This document shows positions 43,571 to 53,575 of a DNA stretch of 64,000 nucleotides, in pieces. Numbering within the stretch: the first letter of the stretch is position 1; every line of letters begins with the position of its first letter. Source of the stretch: Tissierellales bacterium (GTDB taxonomy: Bacteria; Bacillota; Clostridia; Tissierellales; VENL01); assembly GCA_028280805.1 (NCBI GenBank), contig JANQLB010000118.1, positions 1-64,000 of the forward strand. The letters run 5' to 3'. Made by a program: the position numbers and the translations under genes. A model generated the notes under the pieces. That model was not told the DNA's origin. It worked only from the letters and a program-made list of their open reading frames with translations, and did no database searches.

Positions 43571-45403
43571 TTGAAGAAAATTTTAATTCTTGGAGCAGGA
43601 TATGGAGGTATCAGTGCTGCCAAAATGCTGCATAAAAAATTTAAAAAAAATAAAAACATACAAATAACAATTATTGATCAAAATCCACATCATACTTTAT
43701 TAACTGAATTACATGAAGTAGCCGGTAACAGAGTTAGACCAGAAAGTCTTTTAATTGATTTAAAAGAAATATTCAGGTATACAAAAGTAAATGTTGTTAC
43801 TGATAAAATCACTTCAATTAATTTACAAAACAACAACCTTAAATCTAAGACTAATAACTATAAGTTTGATTATTTGGTTTTAGGTATTGGGAGTGAACCG
43901 GCATACTTCAATATACCGGGAATGAAGGAACATTCGTTTACGCTTTGGTCTATGCAGGACGCTTCTAAAATTAAAAATCAAGTTATCAAAATGTTTAAAA
44001 AAGCCAGTTTGACAGATGATTTAGATGAGAGAAAAAAACTTCTTACGTTTGTCGTTGGCGGCGGCGGATTTACCGGTATCGAAGTATTAGGTGAACTGAT
44101 ACAGTGGACTAAGGTATTAGCTAAAGAATATAAAGTTGACTATAATGAAGTACAATTAAAGGTAGTTGAAGCAATGGACAAAATCTTGCCTGTATTACCA
44201 AATTCACTGGTTAAAAAAGCAACTAAGTTCCTTGAAAAGAGAAATGTCGAAATCCTTACTAATACTATGATAACAAGTGTATCTGACCAAGAAGTTGAAT
44301 TTAAGGATGGGGGATTTGTTGAAACTTATACATTAATTTGGACAGGTGGAATTAAAGCTAATAATTTTGCTAATGAAATTGGACTTGAGATTAATCGAAA
44401 AGGTAGGATTTTAGTTAACGAATATTTACAAACTAATTTTAAAAATGTTTATGCAATTGGTGATAATGCAGATTTTAAAGATACGAGTAAAAGTTCACTT
44501 ACTCCTTTAGTTGAAACAGCAATGCAGACTGGAAAATGTGCTGCTAAAAATATTTATTATGATATTACTAATAAAGAAAAAAAAGAAATGAAATTAAATC
44601 TTCATGGAGTAATGGTATCAATTGGTAGTAAATACGGTGTTGCTCATATTATGAGATTGAAAATATCAGGAATTTTGGCAATTATTTTTAAACATTTAGT
44701 TAACCTTCATTACTTATTTGAAATCGGGGGTTTTGGTATCTGCTTTAAATACATGATTCATCATTTTATTGAAAAAAACTATCAAACTAATATATTTGAA
44801 AAAGAATTAGTTAGAAATACTGGAACAAAAACATATGCTTTATTTTTACCGGCTGTTAGAATATTTCTTGGACTGATGTGGCTAAGGGAAGGTCTGCATA
44901 AACTTGGGTATAATTTTTTACAAATGACTGATAACGGATTTGTTTGGTTGATGCAAGATAGTTGGTTAACCAATTGGTGGAATACACTGGCGATAAATGT
45001 ACCAAATACTCCAGTCGATGTTACTTCAGGTGCATCATTAATGAATTTAATCTCAGACCATACTCCTGCATGGTATGAATGGTTTACTGAATTAACTGTA
45101 TTTAACACACCAATGTTTTTCCAAAAGATGGTTGTTATTATTGAGATAGGTCTGGGTCTTGCTTTTATATTAGGTGCATTTACTTTCCTTGCAGGTATCA
45201 TATCTACAATAATGATGATTAATTTTTCTCTTTCAACAGGCATAACCTTGGAGCAATCTTGGTTTATTTTCGCATCAATATCCTGTATGAGCGGATCTGG
45301 AAGAGCTTTCGGTTTAGATGTATACCTAATACCTTATTTTGAAAAGCAGTGGCGGTATTTCTCTGATAATAGAAGTATAAAACTTAATCCATTTAAATTA
45401 TAA
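43571..45403 (+). CDS. ndh2: Type II NADH dehydrogenase with C-terminal DoxX-like membrane domain
   Basis: A 610-residue flavoprotein. The FAD Rossmann motif is GAGYGGISAA at the N-terminus, the NADH motif is GGGGFTGIEV near residue 160 and YAIGDNAD is the C-terminal FAD motif. After about residue 410 a membrane domain with several hydrophobic segments is fused (RIFLGLMWLREGLHKLGY resembles DoxX). Ordinary NDH-2 enzymes are about 400 residues; Ndh2 of the Listeria electron-transfer locus carries a comparable extra domain. TTG start with GGGGG. Terminator at 45447-45491. Confidence 0.88.
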   Translation: MKKILILGAGYGGISAAKMLHKKFKKNKNIQITIIDQNPHHTLLTELHEVAGNRVRPESLLIDLKEIFRYTKVNVVTDKITSINLQNNNLKSKTNNYKFDYLVLGIGSEPAYFNIPGMKEHSFTLWSMQDASKIKNQVIKMFKKASLTDDLDERKKLLTFVVGGGGFTGIEVLGELIQWTKVLAKEYKVDYNEVQLKVVEAMDKILPVLPNSLVKKATKFLEKRNVEILTNTMITSVSDQEVEFKDGGFVETYTLIWTGGIKANNFANEIGLEINRKGRILVNEYLQTNFKNVYAIGDNADFKDTSKSSLTPLVETAMQTGKCAAKNIYYDITNKEKKEMKLNLHGVMVSIGSKYGVAHIMRLKISGILAIIFKHLVNLHYLFEIGGFGICFKYMIHHFIEKNYQTNIFEKELVRNTGTKTYALFLPAVRIFLGLMWLREGLHKLGYNFLQMTDNGFVWLMQDSWLTNWWNTLAINVPNTPVDVTSGASLMNLISDHTPAWYEWFTELTVFNTPMFFQKMVVIIEIGLGLAFILGAFTFLAGIISTIMMINFSLSTGITLEQSWFIFASISCMSGSGRAFGLDVYLIPYFEKQWRYFSDNRSIKLNPFKL

Positions 45404-45446
45404 AAAAATCGAGTAGATTAACTTACCTTAGCAATAAAAAATAAAA

Positions 45447-45491
45447 GTCCTATTAAAAGCTAGTAGTTTTAATAGAACTTTTATTTTTTTA
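45447..45491 (+). terminator. Bidirectional terminator after ndh2
   Basis: AAAAGTCCTATTAAAA pairs with TTTTAATAGAACTTTT, flanked by A and T tracts, between the convergent ndh2 and mgsA genes. Confidence 0.8.
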
Positions 45492-45503
45492 AATGTTCCT
45501 AAC

Positions 45504-45905
45504 TTATTTATCATGTATATTAACTCTCCAGTTTAAATCTCCTCTTTCTAATCCTTTAACTAATATTTCAGCAGTTCCTATGTTTGTAGCTAAAGGAATA
45601 TTGTGAACATCACACAATCTCATTAATGCTAAAATATCAGGTTCATGAGGCTGAGCTGTTAGTGGGTCTCTAATAAAAATAACTAAATCTAAATTATTAG
45701 TAGCTATTTCTGCTCCCATTTGCTGGTCACCACCTAAAGGACCAGATAAAAATCTATGTATTTCTAATCCTGTGGCTTCATGTATTACCTTTCCTGTAGT
45801 TCCGGTAGCAAAAAGTGAATGCTTCTTTAATACCTGAGTATATGCTACTGAAAAATTAACTAAAGCTTTCTTTTTCTTATCATGAGCAATCAGTGCAATA
45901 TTCAT
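45504..45905 (-). CDS. mgsA: Methylglyoxal synthase
   Basis: A 133-residue enzyme turning dihydroxyacetone phosphate into methylglyoxal. Motifs are [27 protein letters not shown] (catalytic Asp) and [15 protein letters not shown]. Start at 45905 (MNIALIAHD), after TTGGAGG. Follows minE directly, as in many clostridia, except that no rodA lies between them. Confidence 0.95.
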   Translation of the reverse strand: MNIALIAHDKKKKALVNFSVAYTQVLKKHSLFATGTTGKVIHEATGLEIHRFLSGPLGGDQQMGAEIATNNLDLVIFIRDPLTAQPHEPDILALMRLCDVHNIPLATNIGTAEILVKGLERGDLNWRVNIHDK

Positions 45906-45918
45906 ATAAACCTCCAAA

Positions 45919-46203
45919 TCAATCCATCATTCTATCCTTCATTTTTATTATAGGTATATTAGCTATTAAAGCAGGTACCGGAGTATCATCACTTTCTCGT
46001 CTGGTTCTGGTGAATTTTATATCCAGTCCTTCTTCATCTATCTCTACATAGTCAGATATAACTCTAATAATATCTCCTTTAATCATATCTAAAAAACGTG
46101 ATGAAACATGTGCTCTATCGTGGATGAGTACCAGCTTTAATCTTTCTTTTGCTACATTTTTACTATTGCTTTCATTTTTATTTGAACTCTTTAAAAAAGC
46201 CAA
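45919..46203 (-). CDS. minE: Cell division topological specificity factor MinE
   Basis: A 94-residue MinE. The MinD-interacting helix is [14 protein letters not shown], and the C-terminal topological domain follows ([21 protein letters not shown]). TTG start with AAGGAGGAG. Last of minC-minD-minE. Confidence 0.94.
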   Translation of the reverse strand: MAFLKSSNKNESNSKNVAKERLKLVLIHDRAHVSSRFLDMIKGDIIRVISDYVEIDEEGLDIKFTRTRRESDDTPVPALIANIPIIKMKDRMMD

Positions 46204-46218
46204 TTTAACTCCTCCTTA

Positions 46219-47013
46219 TTATTTCCCAAATATTAATTTTCTGAGCTTGGTAAGTATAGTTTCATCTACGTCTAAATCCATTAATGGAACCTCTTCACCA
46301 AGTATTCTTTTAGTTATATTTCTAAATGCCTGACCTGACAATGCTACTTCATCAGAAACAACCGGTTCGCCTTTATTGGTAGATATTACTATTGCTTCAT
46401 CATCTGGGATTACTCCAAGTAAATCAATAGCTAAAATATCAATCATATCTTCGATGTTCATCATGTCTCCTCTTTTTACCATTTCTTGTCTGATTCTGTT
46501 TATAATAAGAAGAGGATCATGTAATCCTTTAGCTTCTAATAATCCGATTATCCTGTCTGCATCTCTTACAGCCGAAATTTCCGGTGTTGTTATAACAATT
46601 GCACGATTGGCACCTGCAATAGCGTTTTGAAATCCTTGTTCAATTCCTGCAGGACTATCAACTATTACATAATCAAAATGTTCTTTTAAGTCATTACAAA
46701 GTTGTTGCATCTGTTTGGGAGATACTGCCGTTTTATCCTTAGTTTGAGCAGCAGGTAAAAGGAATAATCCTTCATACCTTTTATCTTTTATAAGTCCTTG
46801 CTTTAGTCTGCATACTTTATTTACTATATCTACTATGTCATAAACAATTCTATTTTCTAAACCTAAAACCACATCAAGATTTCTTAATCCAATGTCTGCA
46901 TCAACTACTACAACTTTTTTTCCTAATTTAGCAAGTCCAGCACCTATATTTGCCGTGGCAGTAGTTTTACCTACTCCACCCTTTCCTGAAGTTATAACTA
47001 TTACCTCTCCCAT
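46219..47013 (-). CDS. minD: Septum site-determining protein MinD
   Basis: A 264-residue ParA-like ATPase that recruits MinC to the membrane. The deviant Walker A is GKGGVGKTT at residue 10-18, DADIGLRNLD follows, and the C-terminal amphipathic helix (ETILTKLRKLIFGK) is the membrane targeting sequence. AGGAGG ribosome-binding site. Confidence 0.97.
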   Translation of the reverse strand: MGEVIVITSGKGGVGKTTATANIGAGLAKLGKKVVVVDADIGLRNLDVVLGLENRIVYDIVDIVNKVCRLKQGLIKDKRYEGLFLLPAAQTKDKTAVSPKQMQQLCNDLKEHFDYVIVDSPAGIEQGFQNAIAGANRAIVITTPEISAVRDADRIIGLLEAKGLHDPLLIINRIRQEMVKRGDMMNIEDMIDILAIDLLGVIPDDEAIVISTNKGEPVVSDEVALSGQAFRNITKRILGEEVPLMDLDVDETILTKLRKLIFGK

Positions 47014-47033
47014 ATATTTTCCTCCTACTTTAT

Positions 47034-47648
47034 TTATTTTTTACGTAAATATGGTTCTATTAAAACTATATCTTCTTCAATCTTAGCTACTTCTGGCCAC
47101 TTAGAAACAGTGACATCATCATTGTCAGGTTTTCTTGCTATAATATGTGCAATTCTAAGCTGAGTGGGTTGAAGATCAAATGCAGCTACCATTGCTTTTA
47201 TATTGCCATCACATCCGGCATGAGCCATCCCTCTAAGAGACCCCATAACTAAAATATTACCATTAGCAATCACTTGTCCTCCTGCATTTACATCACCTAT
47301 CACAATTAAATTACCATCATATTTAATACATTGACCGGACCTAACTGTAGATCGAATAAATTTTGTTTTTCCTTCTTCAATTCCTTGGAAAAAATTTTCT
47401 TCTTCAGTTTGTTCATTGTAATTATCAACAGCAATACCATACTTTTTCTCTACAATGCTTTTAAGTTCATTTTCTTCTTTGCTATCTAATTGTTTTCCTT
47501 TAAAGTTTATAACATTTGAGCCAAAGAAAAAATTTCCTGCCTCATTGAGCTTACTTTGTAATTGCTGCTTTATGATTTCAAATTCGCCATCTTTAATATG
47601 AATATATATTCCTTCTCTGTTACCCTTAAATGATATTAAACTTTCCAT
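47034..47648 (-). CDS. minC: Septum site-determining protein MinC
   Basis: A 204-residue FtsZ inhibitor with an N-terminal domain (1-90, KGNREGIYIHI) and the C-terminal beta-helix domain (SGQCIKYDGNLIVIGDVNAGGQV, cut here, then GSLRGMAHAG) that binds MinD. ATG with GGTAGA. Confidence 0.93.
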   Translation of the reverse strand: MESLISFKGNREGIYIHIKDGEFEIIKQQLQSKLNEAGNFFFGSNVINFKGKQLDSKEENELKSIVEKKYGIAVDNYNEQTEEENFFQGIEEGKTKFIRSTVRSGQCIKYDGNLIVIGDVNAGGQVIANGNILVMGSLRGMAHAGCDGNIKAMVAAFDLQPTQLRIAHIIARKPDNDDVTVSKWPEVAKIEEDIVLIEPYLRKK

Positions 47649-47731
47649 AAATCTACCTCCATTACCGTACTGTAGATATTACTGTCTATTACTAAATTCG
47701 TCATATCTATTGTAATTCCTCCTGTGTTAAT

Positions 47732-47762
47732 AAAAAAATTGGCAAGATTACTATCTTACCAA
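47732..47762 (-). terminator. Terminator overlapping the PBP2 stop codon
   Basis: Minus strand TTGGTAAGATAGTAATCTTGCCAA followed by seven T. The left arm holds the last codons and the TAG stop of the PBP2 gene. It separates the mre-PBP2 transcript from minCDE. Confidence 0.85.
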
Positions 47763-50700
47763 TTTATTATCAAAAGAAATATTTTGATTTTGACTATTTA
47801 ATCCAAGATACTCTGCAATAATTTCCCTAGCTACAGGTGCTCCGTATCCACCGCTGCCTCCTTGAACTAATAAAGTAGTTACAGCTATCTGCGGATTATC
47901 ATAAGGAGCATATGCAACAAACCAAGAATAGTTATCGTATTCTCTGCCATCTGTTCCCGGTATCACACCATCTTTTTCTGCTGTACCTGTCTTTCCGGCA
48001 ACTTTAACAGGGAAGTTTCCAAAAGTACTATAAGCAGTACCCCATCTTTCTGTTACCTTAAGCATACCTTTTTGAACAGCTTCTAAATTATCTTGAATTA
48101 AACCTATATCTTCCATAACTCTGTCATATTTTAAAACCTCATGCTTATCATCATAACTTTTTATTCTATCTATAACACTTACTTTAGATTTATAACCATC
48201 GTTAGCCAGAGTAGCAATATAACTTGCCATTTGTATCGGAGTATAGGAATTCTCCCCTTGCCCTATTGATATATTAAGCCAGTTACCTATTTGAAATTTT
48301 GCATCTTTGAGGTAGGTAAAGGTAATATAATCACTCAAGGACAATTGTGTGGTTTCAGTAAATTTTAAAGGAGTATGAATTTGTAAACCTAATTCTAATT
48401 CATCAAGCTTTCTATTGATTCTACCTTTTGTATAATTTTTACCATCATTTGCCCATGCGTAAGCATGACTAATAATGAATTCAATTTCTTCATCAGTTAA
48501 ATCTCCATCTTCTTTAACAGCATTTCTATTATTTATTAAGAAATTTCTAAGGGTACTATTAGCAATCTTACCCTGACTTTCTTCACTTGGTACGTTTCCT
48601 GAGCTTTCTCCAGTAATCTCAATACCTGTTCTCTCATTAAGACCAAATCTTTTAGATAATTCTATTAGGTCACTTAACTCTAACTTTATAGGACTTTCAG
48701 TTTTATATCTATCACTTGTTCCTATCATTAGTGAAAAGAAATAATAGTTACATGAATCTCTTATGGCCTCATAAACATTCTCATATTTATGAGTTCTTCT
48801 CTGTGAATTCCATAACCAACATGCAGGTTGAGCTCCACCTAAGTCTATATATCCTTTATCGTATATTTTATATTCAGGATCTAACCCTTTTTCTAATGCT
48901 GCCAAAGCTGTAATCATTTTATAAATTGAACCGGGCTGAACAGCAGTTTGAATAGATACGTTATATAAAGGTCTTGGTGCTAATAAGTCTTCTTCATTTT
49001 CCGGTTGTAGACTTTCCCAATCATAAGTTGATATATAAGGTACAAACAGATTAGGGTCATAAGCAGGATAACTGGCTATAGCTAGAATCTCTCCTGTTTT
49101 AACATCTATAGCAACCACTGCTCCCGAAGTAGCATACGATAAATCGTTATCTTCTTTATAGTTATAATTACCCCATTTACTTTGAAACTCTCCATTTACT
49201 TGTATCTGCTCAAGTGCATGCTTAAGAGATTCCTCTGCTACTTTTTGAAGATGTGCATCAATAGTCAGGTAGACATTATCTCCGGGAACGGCTTTGGTCT
49301 CCTCTAGAACTGTTACTGTATTGCCATAGGCATCAACCTCAACTCTTTTAGTTCCGTCATCACCATTAAGGTATTCTTCAAATCTTTGTTCAATTCCAGT
49401 TTTTCCAATACTATCATTAAGAGAATAATCATCCCGTTCTGTTAAATATCTCTGTATTTCCCCAGGTTGAGAAATTTTACCCATATATCCTAATGTATGT
49501 GCTGCTAAATACCCGTGAGGGTAATATCTAGACGGTTCAACAGAAATTTGTATACCTTGAAGCTCAATATTGTTTTCTTCAATACGAGCTACTGTTTTAT
49601 TCTCAATCCCTTGTGCTACGTTTATAGGCTGGTATCCTTTGTATCCTTGCTCATTTAACTGTTCTATCATTACAAGTATACCTCTTGCTTCATATATACT
49701 TAATTGCTCATCAATGTTATATTTCTTTCTTAATAAATTGAATGCTTCTTTAGCATTACTACCAAAGTCAATTCCATATTCTTCCATCCAGTCTATTTTT
49801 TCTTTATAAGAAACATATTGAAAGTTTTTTGAAACTGATATTCTAGGATTTATATTTTTTTCTAAAATTAATCCCTGAACATATCGCTTAATGTCATTAT
49901 GGATAATAATATCATCTAATAAAGAATACTTTTCCCCTAATAAAAGTAACACTTTAATACAAGCATTTTTTTTATTTTCAAAGGATAAAATATTATCAAT
50001 ATCCTCTTTGTCAAATTTTTCGTTCTCTAAAAATGTTTTCATGGAATCTATACTTGCATAATTTAAAATCAACTCATTCTCATCTTGAGATAAGAAAACT
50101 TCAATAGGTACATGAATATCATTGTCTCCAAGCAGTTCTATTAAAATTTCTGCCGGGACTATGAAAGTATTGACATCCTTATCAGTCTTAACAATAACAG
50201 AATCCAATAATTCTTCTGCTGCTTCTTTCTTGGCAATCGTAATAAAATCTTCTTTTGCTGAAGTTGTTTCAGTTATATCTGCGTAAGCTTCTATTAATCT
50301 GTCTTTTATATCCCAATACTCATTATCATAAGTCAATGAATAATCTGACATATATACTTCAGTTGTAAGTCCATGTTTTTGAAGAGCTTCAAAGCCAAGT
50401 CTACGCACTATTGAGCTGGTAAACATTTTTTTCATAATCTGCTTATCATTAGAAACTAAGTTAACTAAAGCATCTTTTGGATTAGCACCAATTTCTATAT
50501 TGTTCTCACTTAACCAATTAACTATATTTGTATTTTTATCAAATAAAAACTCAGTATTACCATTATCGTTTAATACAACGTTTATAGGAACATCTACTCC
50601 ACTTTTTGATAAAACATTTTTTGCTCGCTGTCCAACTAAAAAATTATAGTTATGACCCTCTTTAGTATAAATATATCTGGATTCCAGCAGTTCTCCTATA

Positions 50701-51146
50701 AGCTCTCTTTCTATCAAAATATCAATCACCCTATCTTGTGGAGTTTGATCATTTTCTAGAAATTTGTAATCTTCATTATAAACAAAAGTATTAAACTTAA
50801 TCGGCATCTCATCTGTATAATTTTCTCCTTCTTCTTCTAAAATATTAACTAAATTTAGAAGAATATTATTTCTATTAATATTTCTACTGGTAAGCTCATC
50901 TTTTAGCAGCTGAACAGTAAAGCTTGGTTTATTTCCTGCTAATAACCTGCCGTATCTATCCCTAATCTCTCCTCTGGGAGCTGTAATGGATAATTCTCTA
51001 ACTCTCTTTTCGTCTGATTTCTTCCTAAGCTCCTCTCCTCTTGCTATTGTAAGGGTTGCAAGTTCGAATAAAAGTATAAAAATCATCAAAACAATAGCAA
51101 TAGTTAAAATATTATATCTATTCTTTAATTGATCTAAAAGTTTCAA
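47751..51146 (-). CDS. mrdA: Penicillin-binding protein 2, unusually long
   Basis: A class-B transpeptidase for cell elongation. Residues 16-36 are the membrane anchor and PRGEIRDRYGRLLAGNKPSF is the conserved dimerisation-domain start. About 400 extra residues follow before the family resumes at SVEPSRYYPHGYLAAHTLGY near 540. The transpeptidase boxes are intact: SxxK in QPGSIYKM near 740, SxN in RDSCNYY near 800 and KTG in VAGKTGTAEKDG near 1050. Typical PBP2 has 600-700 residues, this has 1131. The insert is rich in Asp, Glu and Lys. TTG start. Follows mreBCD. Confidence 0.93.
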   Translation of the reverse strand: MKLLDQLKNRYNILTIAIVLMIFILLFELATLTIARGEELRKKSDEKRVRELSITAPRGEIRDRYGRLLAGNKPSFTVQLLKDELTSRNINRNNILLNLVNILEEEGENYTDEMPIKFNTFVYNEDYKFLENDQTPQDRVIDILIERELIGELLESRYIYTKEGHNYNFLVGQRAKNVLSKSGVDVPINVVLNDNGNTEFLFDKNTNIVNWLSENNIEIGANPKDALVNLVSNDKQIMKKMFTSSIVRRLGFEALQKHGLTTEVYMSDYSLTYDNEYWDIKDRLIEAYADITETTSAKEDFITIAKKEAAEELLDSVIVKTDKDVNTFIVPAEILIELLGDNDIHVPIEVFLSQDENELILNYASIDSMKTFLENEKFDKEDIDNILSFENKKNACIKVLLLLGEKYSLLDDIIIHNDIKRYVQGLILEKNINPRISVSKNFQYVSYKEKIDWMEEYGIDFGSNAKEAFNLLRKKYNIDEQLSIYEARGILVMIEQLNEQGYKGYQPINVAQGIENKTVARIEENNIELQGIQISVEPSRYYPHGYLAAHTLGYMGKISQPGEIQRYLTERDDYSLNDSIGKTGIEQRFEEYLNGDDGTKRVEVDAYGNTVTVLEETKAVPGDNVYLTIDAHLQKVAEESLKHALEQIQVNGEFQSKWGNYNYKEDNDLSYATSGAVVAIDVKTGEILAIASYPAYDPNLFVPYISTYDWESLQPENEEDLLAPRPLYNVSIQTAVQPGSIYKMITALAALEKGLDPEYKIYDKGYIDLGGAQPACWLWNSQRRTHKYENVYEAIRDSCNYYFFSLMIGTSDRYKTESPIKLELSDLIELSKRFGLNERTGIEITGESSGNVPSEESQGKIANSTLRNFLINNRNAVKEDGDLTDEEIEFIISHAYAWANDGKNYTKGRINRKLDELELGLQIHTPLKFTETTQLSLSDYITFTYLKDAKFQIGNWLNISIGQGENSYTPIQMASYIATLANDGYKSKVSVIDRIKSYDDKHEVLKYDRVMEDIGLIQDNLEAVQKGMLKVTERWGTAYSTFGNFPVKVAGKTGTAEKDGVIPGTDGREYDNYSWFVAYAPYDNPQIAVTTLLVQGGSGGYGAPVAREIIAEYLGLNSQNQNISFDNKLVR

Positions 51147-51165
51147 ACTTAAGTCCCCTCTCTAG

Positions 51166-51666
51166 TTATCTGTTTTTAAAGCTTAAGCTGCGTACTCTAA
51201 ACAACTTGTTTATACCTTTAAAAATTGGTATAGAAACAATCATGTTATAAACTACTTCAATTAATATAACTTTTCTAAACATAGCAAAAAGCCTTATCTC
51301 TATTGATAAAAAATACATAATTATATAAAAGAATATGTGAAAAAAGATTGTTGATATTCCTGTAAAAAATAATACTACCCACATATTATCCTTAAATACT
51401 TTATTATCTACCGTCCCCACTAAATATCCTATAAAAAAGTATATAAGTGAATTTATTCCTATGACATTACTTAATATAATGTCTTGTAATAATCCCATAG
51501 AGATACCTAAAATTCCACCGATTTTCTTTCCTTTTAATAATGCTATAGTAACAAGGATAATAAGAGTAATATTTGGAATTACTCCGCCTATAGCAAAATA
51601 TTGTAGTATTGTCGTCTGAAACAGAAAATTAATAATTACAATAATTGAAATATAAAGTACCTTCAA
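51166..51666 (-). CDS. mreD: Rod shape-determining protein MreD
   Basis: A 166-residue multi-pass membrane protein with five to six hydrophobic helices. The conserved LLQDIILSNVIGINSLIYF segment matches the MreD core. TTG start with AAAGGGG. Between mreC and PBP2. Confidence 0.9.
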   Translation of the reverse strand: MKVLYISIIVIINFLFQTTILQYFAIGGVIPNITLIILVTIALLKGKKIGGILGISMGLLQDIILSNVIGINSLIYFFIGYLVGTVDNKVFKDNMWVVLFFTGISTIFFHIFFYIIMYFLSIEIRLFAMFRKVILIEVVYNMIVSIPIFKGINKLFRVRSLSFKNR

Positions 51667-51681
51667 TTTATTTACCCCTTT

Positions 51682-52524
51682 TTAATTAGTACCTGTAATA
51701 ACATATACTCTATAAATATTCCCAAAATCTATTGCCGAATTTAGTTCAATTCTTTGTACAAGTTCGTCATCCTTTTTCTCTACCTTTTTTATATCACCTA
51801 TATATAATCCTTCAATGAATACTCCTCCAAGACCAGAAGTTAAGAGCTTGTCTCCCTCAACAATGTCAGAGTTTTTGTCAAATAAATAACCGCTAACTTC
51901 ACCTTCTAAGCTTCCTTGAATTATTCCTCCATTTTGAGTTCTAATGGCTTTAAAGCTGACATTACTACCTTCATCAATTATTGATATAACCTTAGACCAA
52001 TTATCTCCAACTTCTATAACCTTGCCTATTAACCCTTCAATAACAATATCATTATCAATTTCTACAGCTTGTATAACCGCGTCTCCCTTTTTAATTCCAT
52101 GATTAACTCCATTATCTATTATAAACCTGTCAAACCAATTTCCCGGGTCTTTTCCGATAACTTGAGACGAAACAAGGGTAAATTTAGAATTATTTTTTAA
52201 CTTTGCTTCATTCCTTAAGAAATCAGTTCTCATAATTATATCTTCATATTTAATATTAACCTCTTGTAACTTAATAATTTCTTTTTTTAGTTTTTCGTTT
52301 TCATCTTTTAAGTTTCCAATATTTCCTACTGATTGAAAGGTATTTTCAATGACCTGACCTGTGTTATAAAAAAATTTTTGAGCAGGAGTTATAATCTTTC
52401 CTAATATATTTTCAATAGCCGTAATATTTTGACGACCATTAGCAGTAATTCCAATAATTATAATAAGAATGATAGTAACTACAGTCACTATCATCCTACT
52501 TCCATATTTTTTATAATTAAACAC
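51682..52524 (-). CDS. mreC: Rod shape-determining protein MreC
   Basis: A 280-residue bitopic protein: one N-terminal transmembrane segment, a coiled coil (about 65-105, LKDENEKLKKEIIKLQE), and a beta-rich domain with VIGKDPGNWFDRFIIDNG and GVNHGIKKGDAVI typical of MreC. The GTG at 52524 is taken as the start, four bases after GGTGAT; longer starts run into that site. Confidence 0.93.
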   Translation of the reverse strand: MFNYKKYGSRMIVTVVTIILIIIIGITANGRQNITAIENILGKIITPAQKFFYNTGQVIENTFQSVGNIGNLKDENEKLKKEIIKLQEVNIKYEDIIMRTDFLRNEAKLKNNSKFTLVSSQVIGKDPGNWFDRFIIDNGVNHGIKKGDAVIQAVEIDNDIVIEGLIGKVIEVGDNWSKVISIIDEGSNVSFKAIRTQNGGIIQGSLEGEVSGYLFDKNSDIVEGDKLLTSGLGGVFIEGLYIGDIKKVEKKDDELVQRIELNSAIDFGNIYRVYVITGTN

Positions 52525-52537
52525 AATTATCACCAAC

Positions 52538-53575
52538 TTATCCTATCTTTCTCCTATTTCCAGAAACCTTCTTCATCATATCAATATTATCTAATACCTT
52601 ACCAGTACCTAAAGCTACACAGTCCAGCGGATTTTCTGCAATTTGTACCGGCATTCCTGTTTCTCTTTTGATTAAAGTATCTAATCCATTTAATAATGCT
52701 CCACCGCCCGTTAGCATAATTCCCAGTTCCATAATATCGGAAGCTAACTCAGGAGGAGTTTTTTCCAAAGTATATTTAATAGCATCAATGATGCTTATAA
52801 CCGGCTCTCTCATTGCTTCGTGTATTTCAACCGAAGAAATATCAACAGTCTTTGGTAACCCTGTTATTAAATCACGCCCTCTAATATCCATTTTTCTTTC
52901 TTTTGATTCTTTATCAGCAGAACCAATAGTAATTTTGACTTGCTCGGCAGTTCTTTCACCAATCATTAAGCTATATGATTTTTTGACATATTGAACAATA
53001 GCTTCATCTAACTCATCTCCAGCTATTCTAATAGATTTACTGGTTACTATACCACCTAAGGATATAATTGCAACCTCAGTAGTTCCTCCACCAATATCTA
53101 CAATCATACTACCTGTTGGAGACTGTACAGGTAAATCAGCACCAATTGCAGCAGCCATGGGTTCTTCAACCAAATGTGCATGATTATCTCTTGCTCCTGC
53201 TCTTATAGTAGCCTCTTCTACTGCTCTTTCTTCTACTTCAGTTACACCAGATGGTACACATACAACTACTCTGGGGTGAATAAATGAACGTCTTGAATAA
53301 GCTTTTCGTATAAAATATTTAAGCATCTTTTCAGTTACATCAAAATCTGCTATAACTCCATCTTTTAATGGTCTAATAGCTACAATATTTCCAGGTGTCC
53401 TTCCTATCATTTTTTTCGCTTCTTCTCCTACAGCAAGGATTTCCTTGGTATTTGTCTGTATAGCAACAACAGATGGTTCTCTGATGATAATTCCTTTGTT
53501 TTTTACAAAAACTAATGTATTAGCTGTGCCTAAATCAATACCTATATCTTTAGAAAATAATCCGAATAGTCCCAT
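52538..53575 (-). CDS. mreB: Rod shape-determining protein MreB
   Basis: A 345-residue bacterial actin. Phosphate 1 region [13 protein letters not shown], phosphate 2 [18 protein letters not shown], and adenosine region [15 protein letters not shown] are all present. AAGGAGCAATTATT precedes the ATG. Heads mreB-mreC-mreD-PBP2. Confidence 0.98.
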   Translation of the reverse strand: MGLFGLFSKDIGIDLGTANTLVFVKNKGIIIREPSVVAIQTNTKEILAVGEEAKKMIGRTPGNIVAIRPLKDGVIADFDVTEKMLKYFIRKAYSRRSFIHPRVVVCVPSGVTEVEERAVEEATIRAGARDNHAHLVEEPMAAAIGADLPVQSPTGSMIVDIGGGTTEVAIISLGGIVTSKSIRIAGDELDEAIVQYVKKSYSLMIGERTAEQVKITIGSADKESKERKMDIRGRDLITGLPKTVDISSVEIHEAMREPVISIIDAIKYTLEKTPPELASDIMELGIMLTGGGALLNGLDTLIKRETGMPVQIAENPLDCVALGTGKVLDNIDMMKKVSGNRRKIG

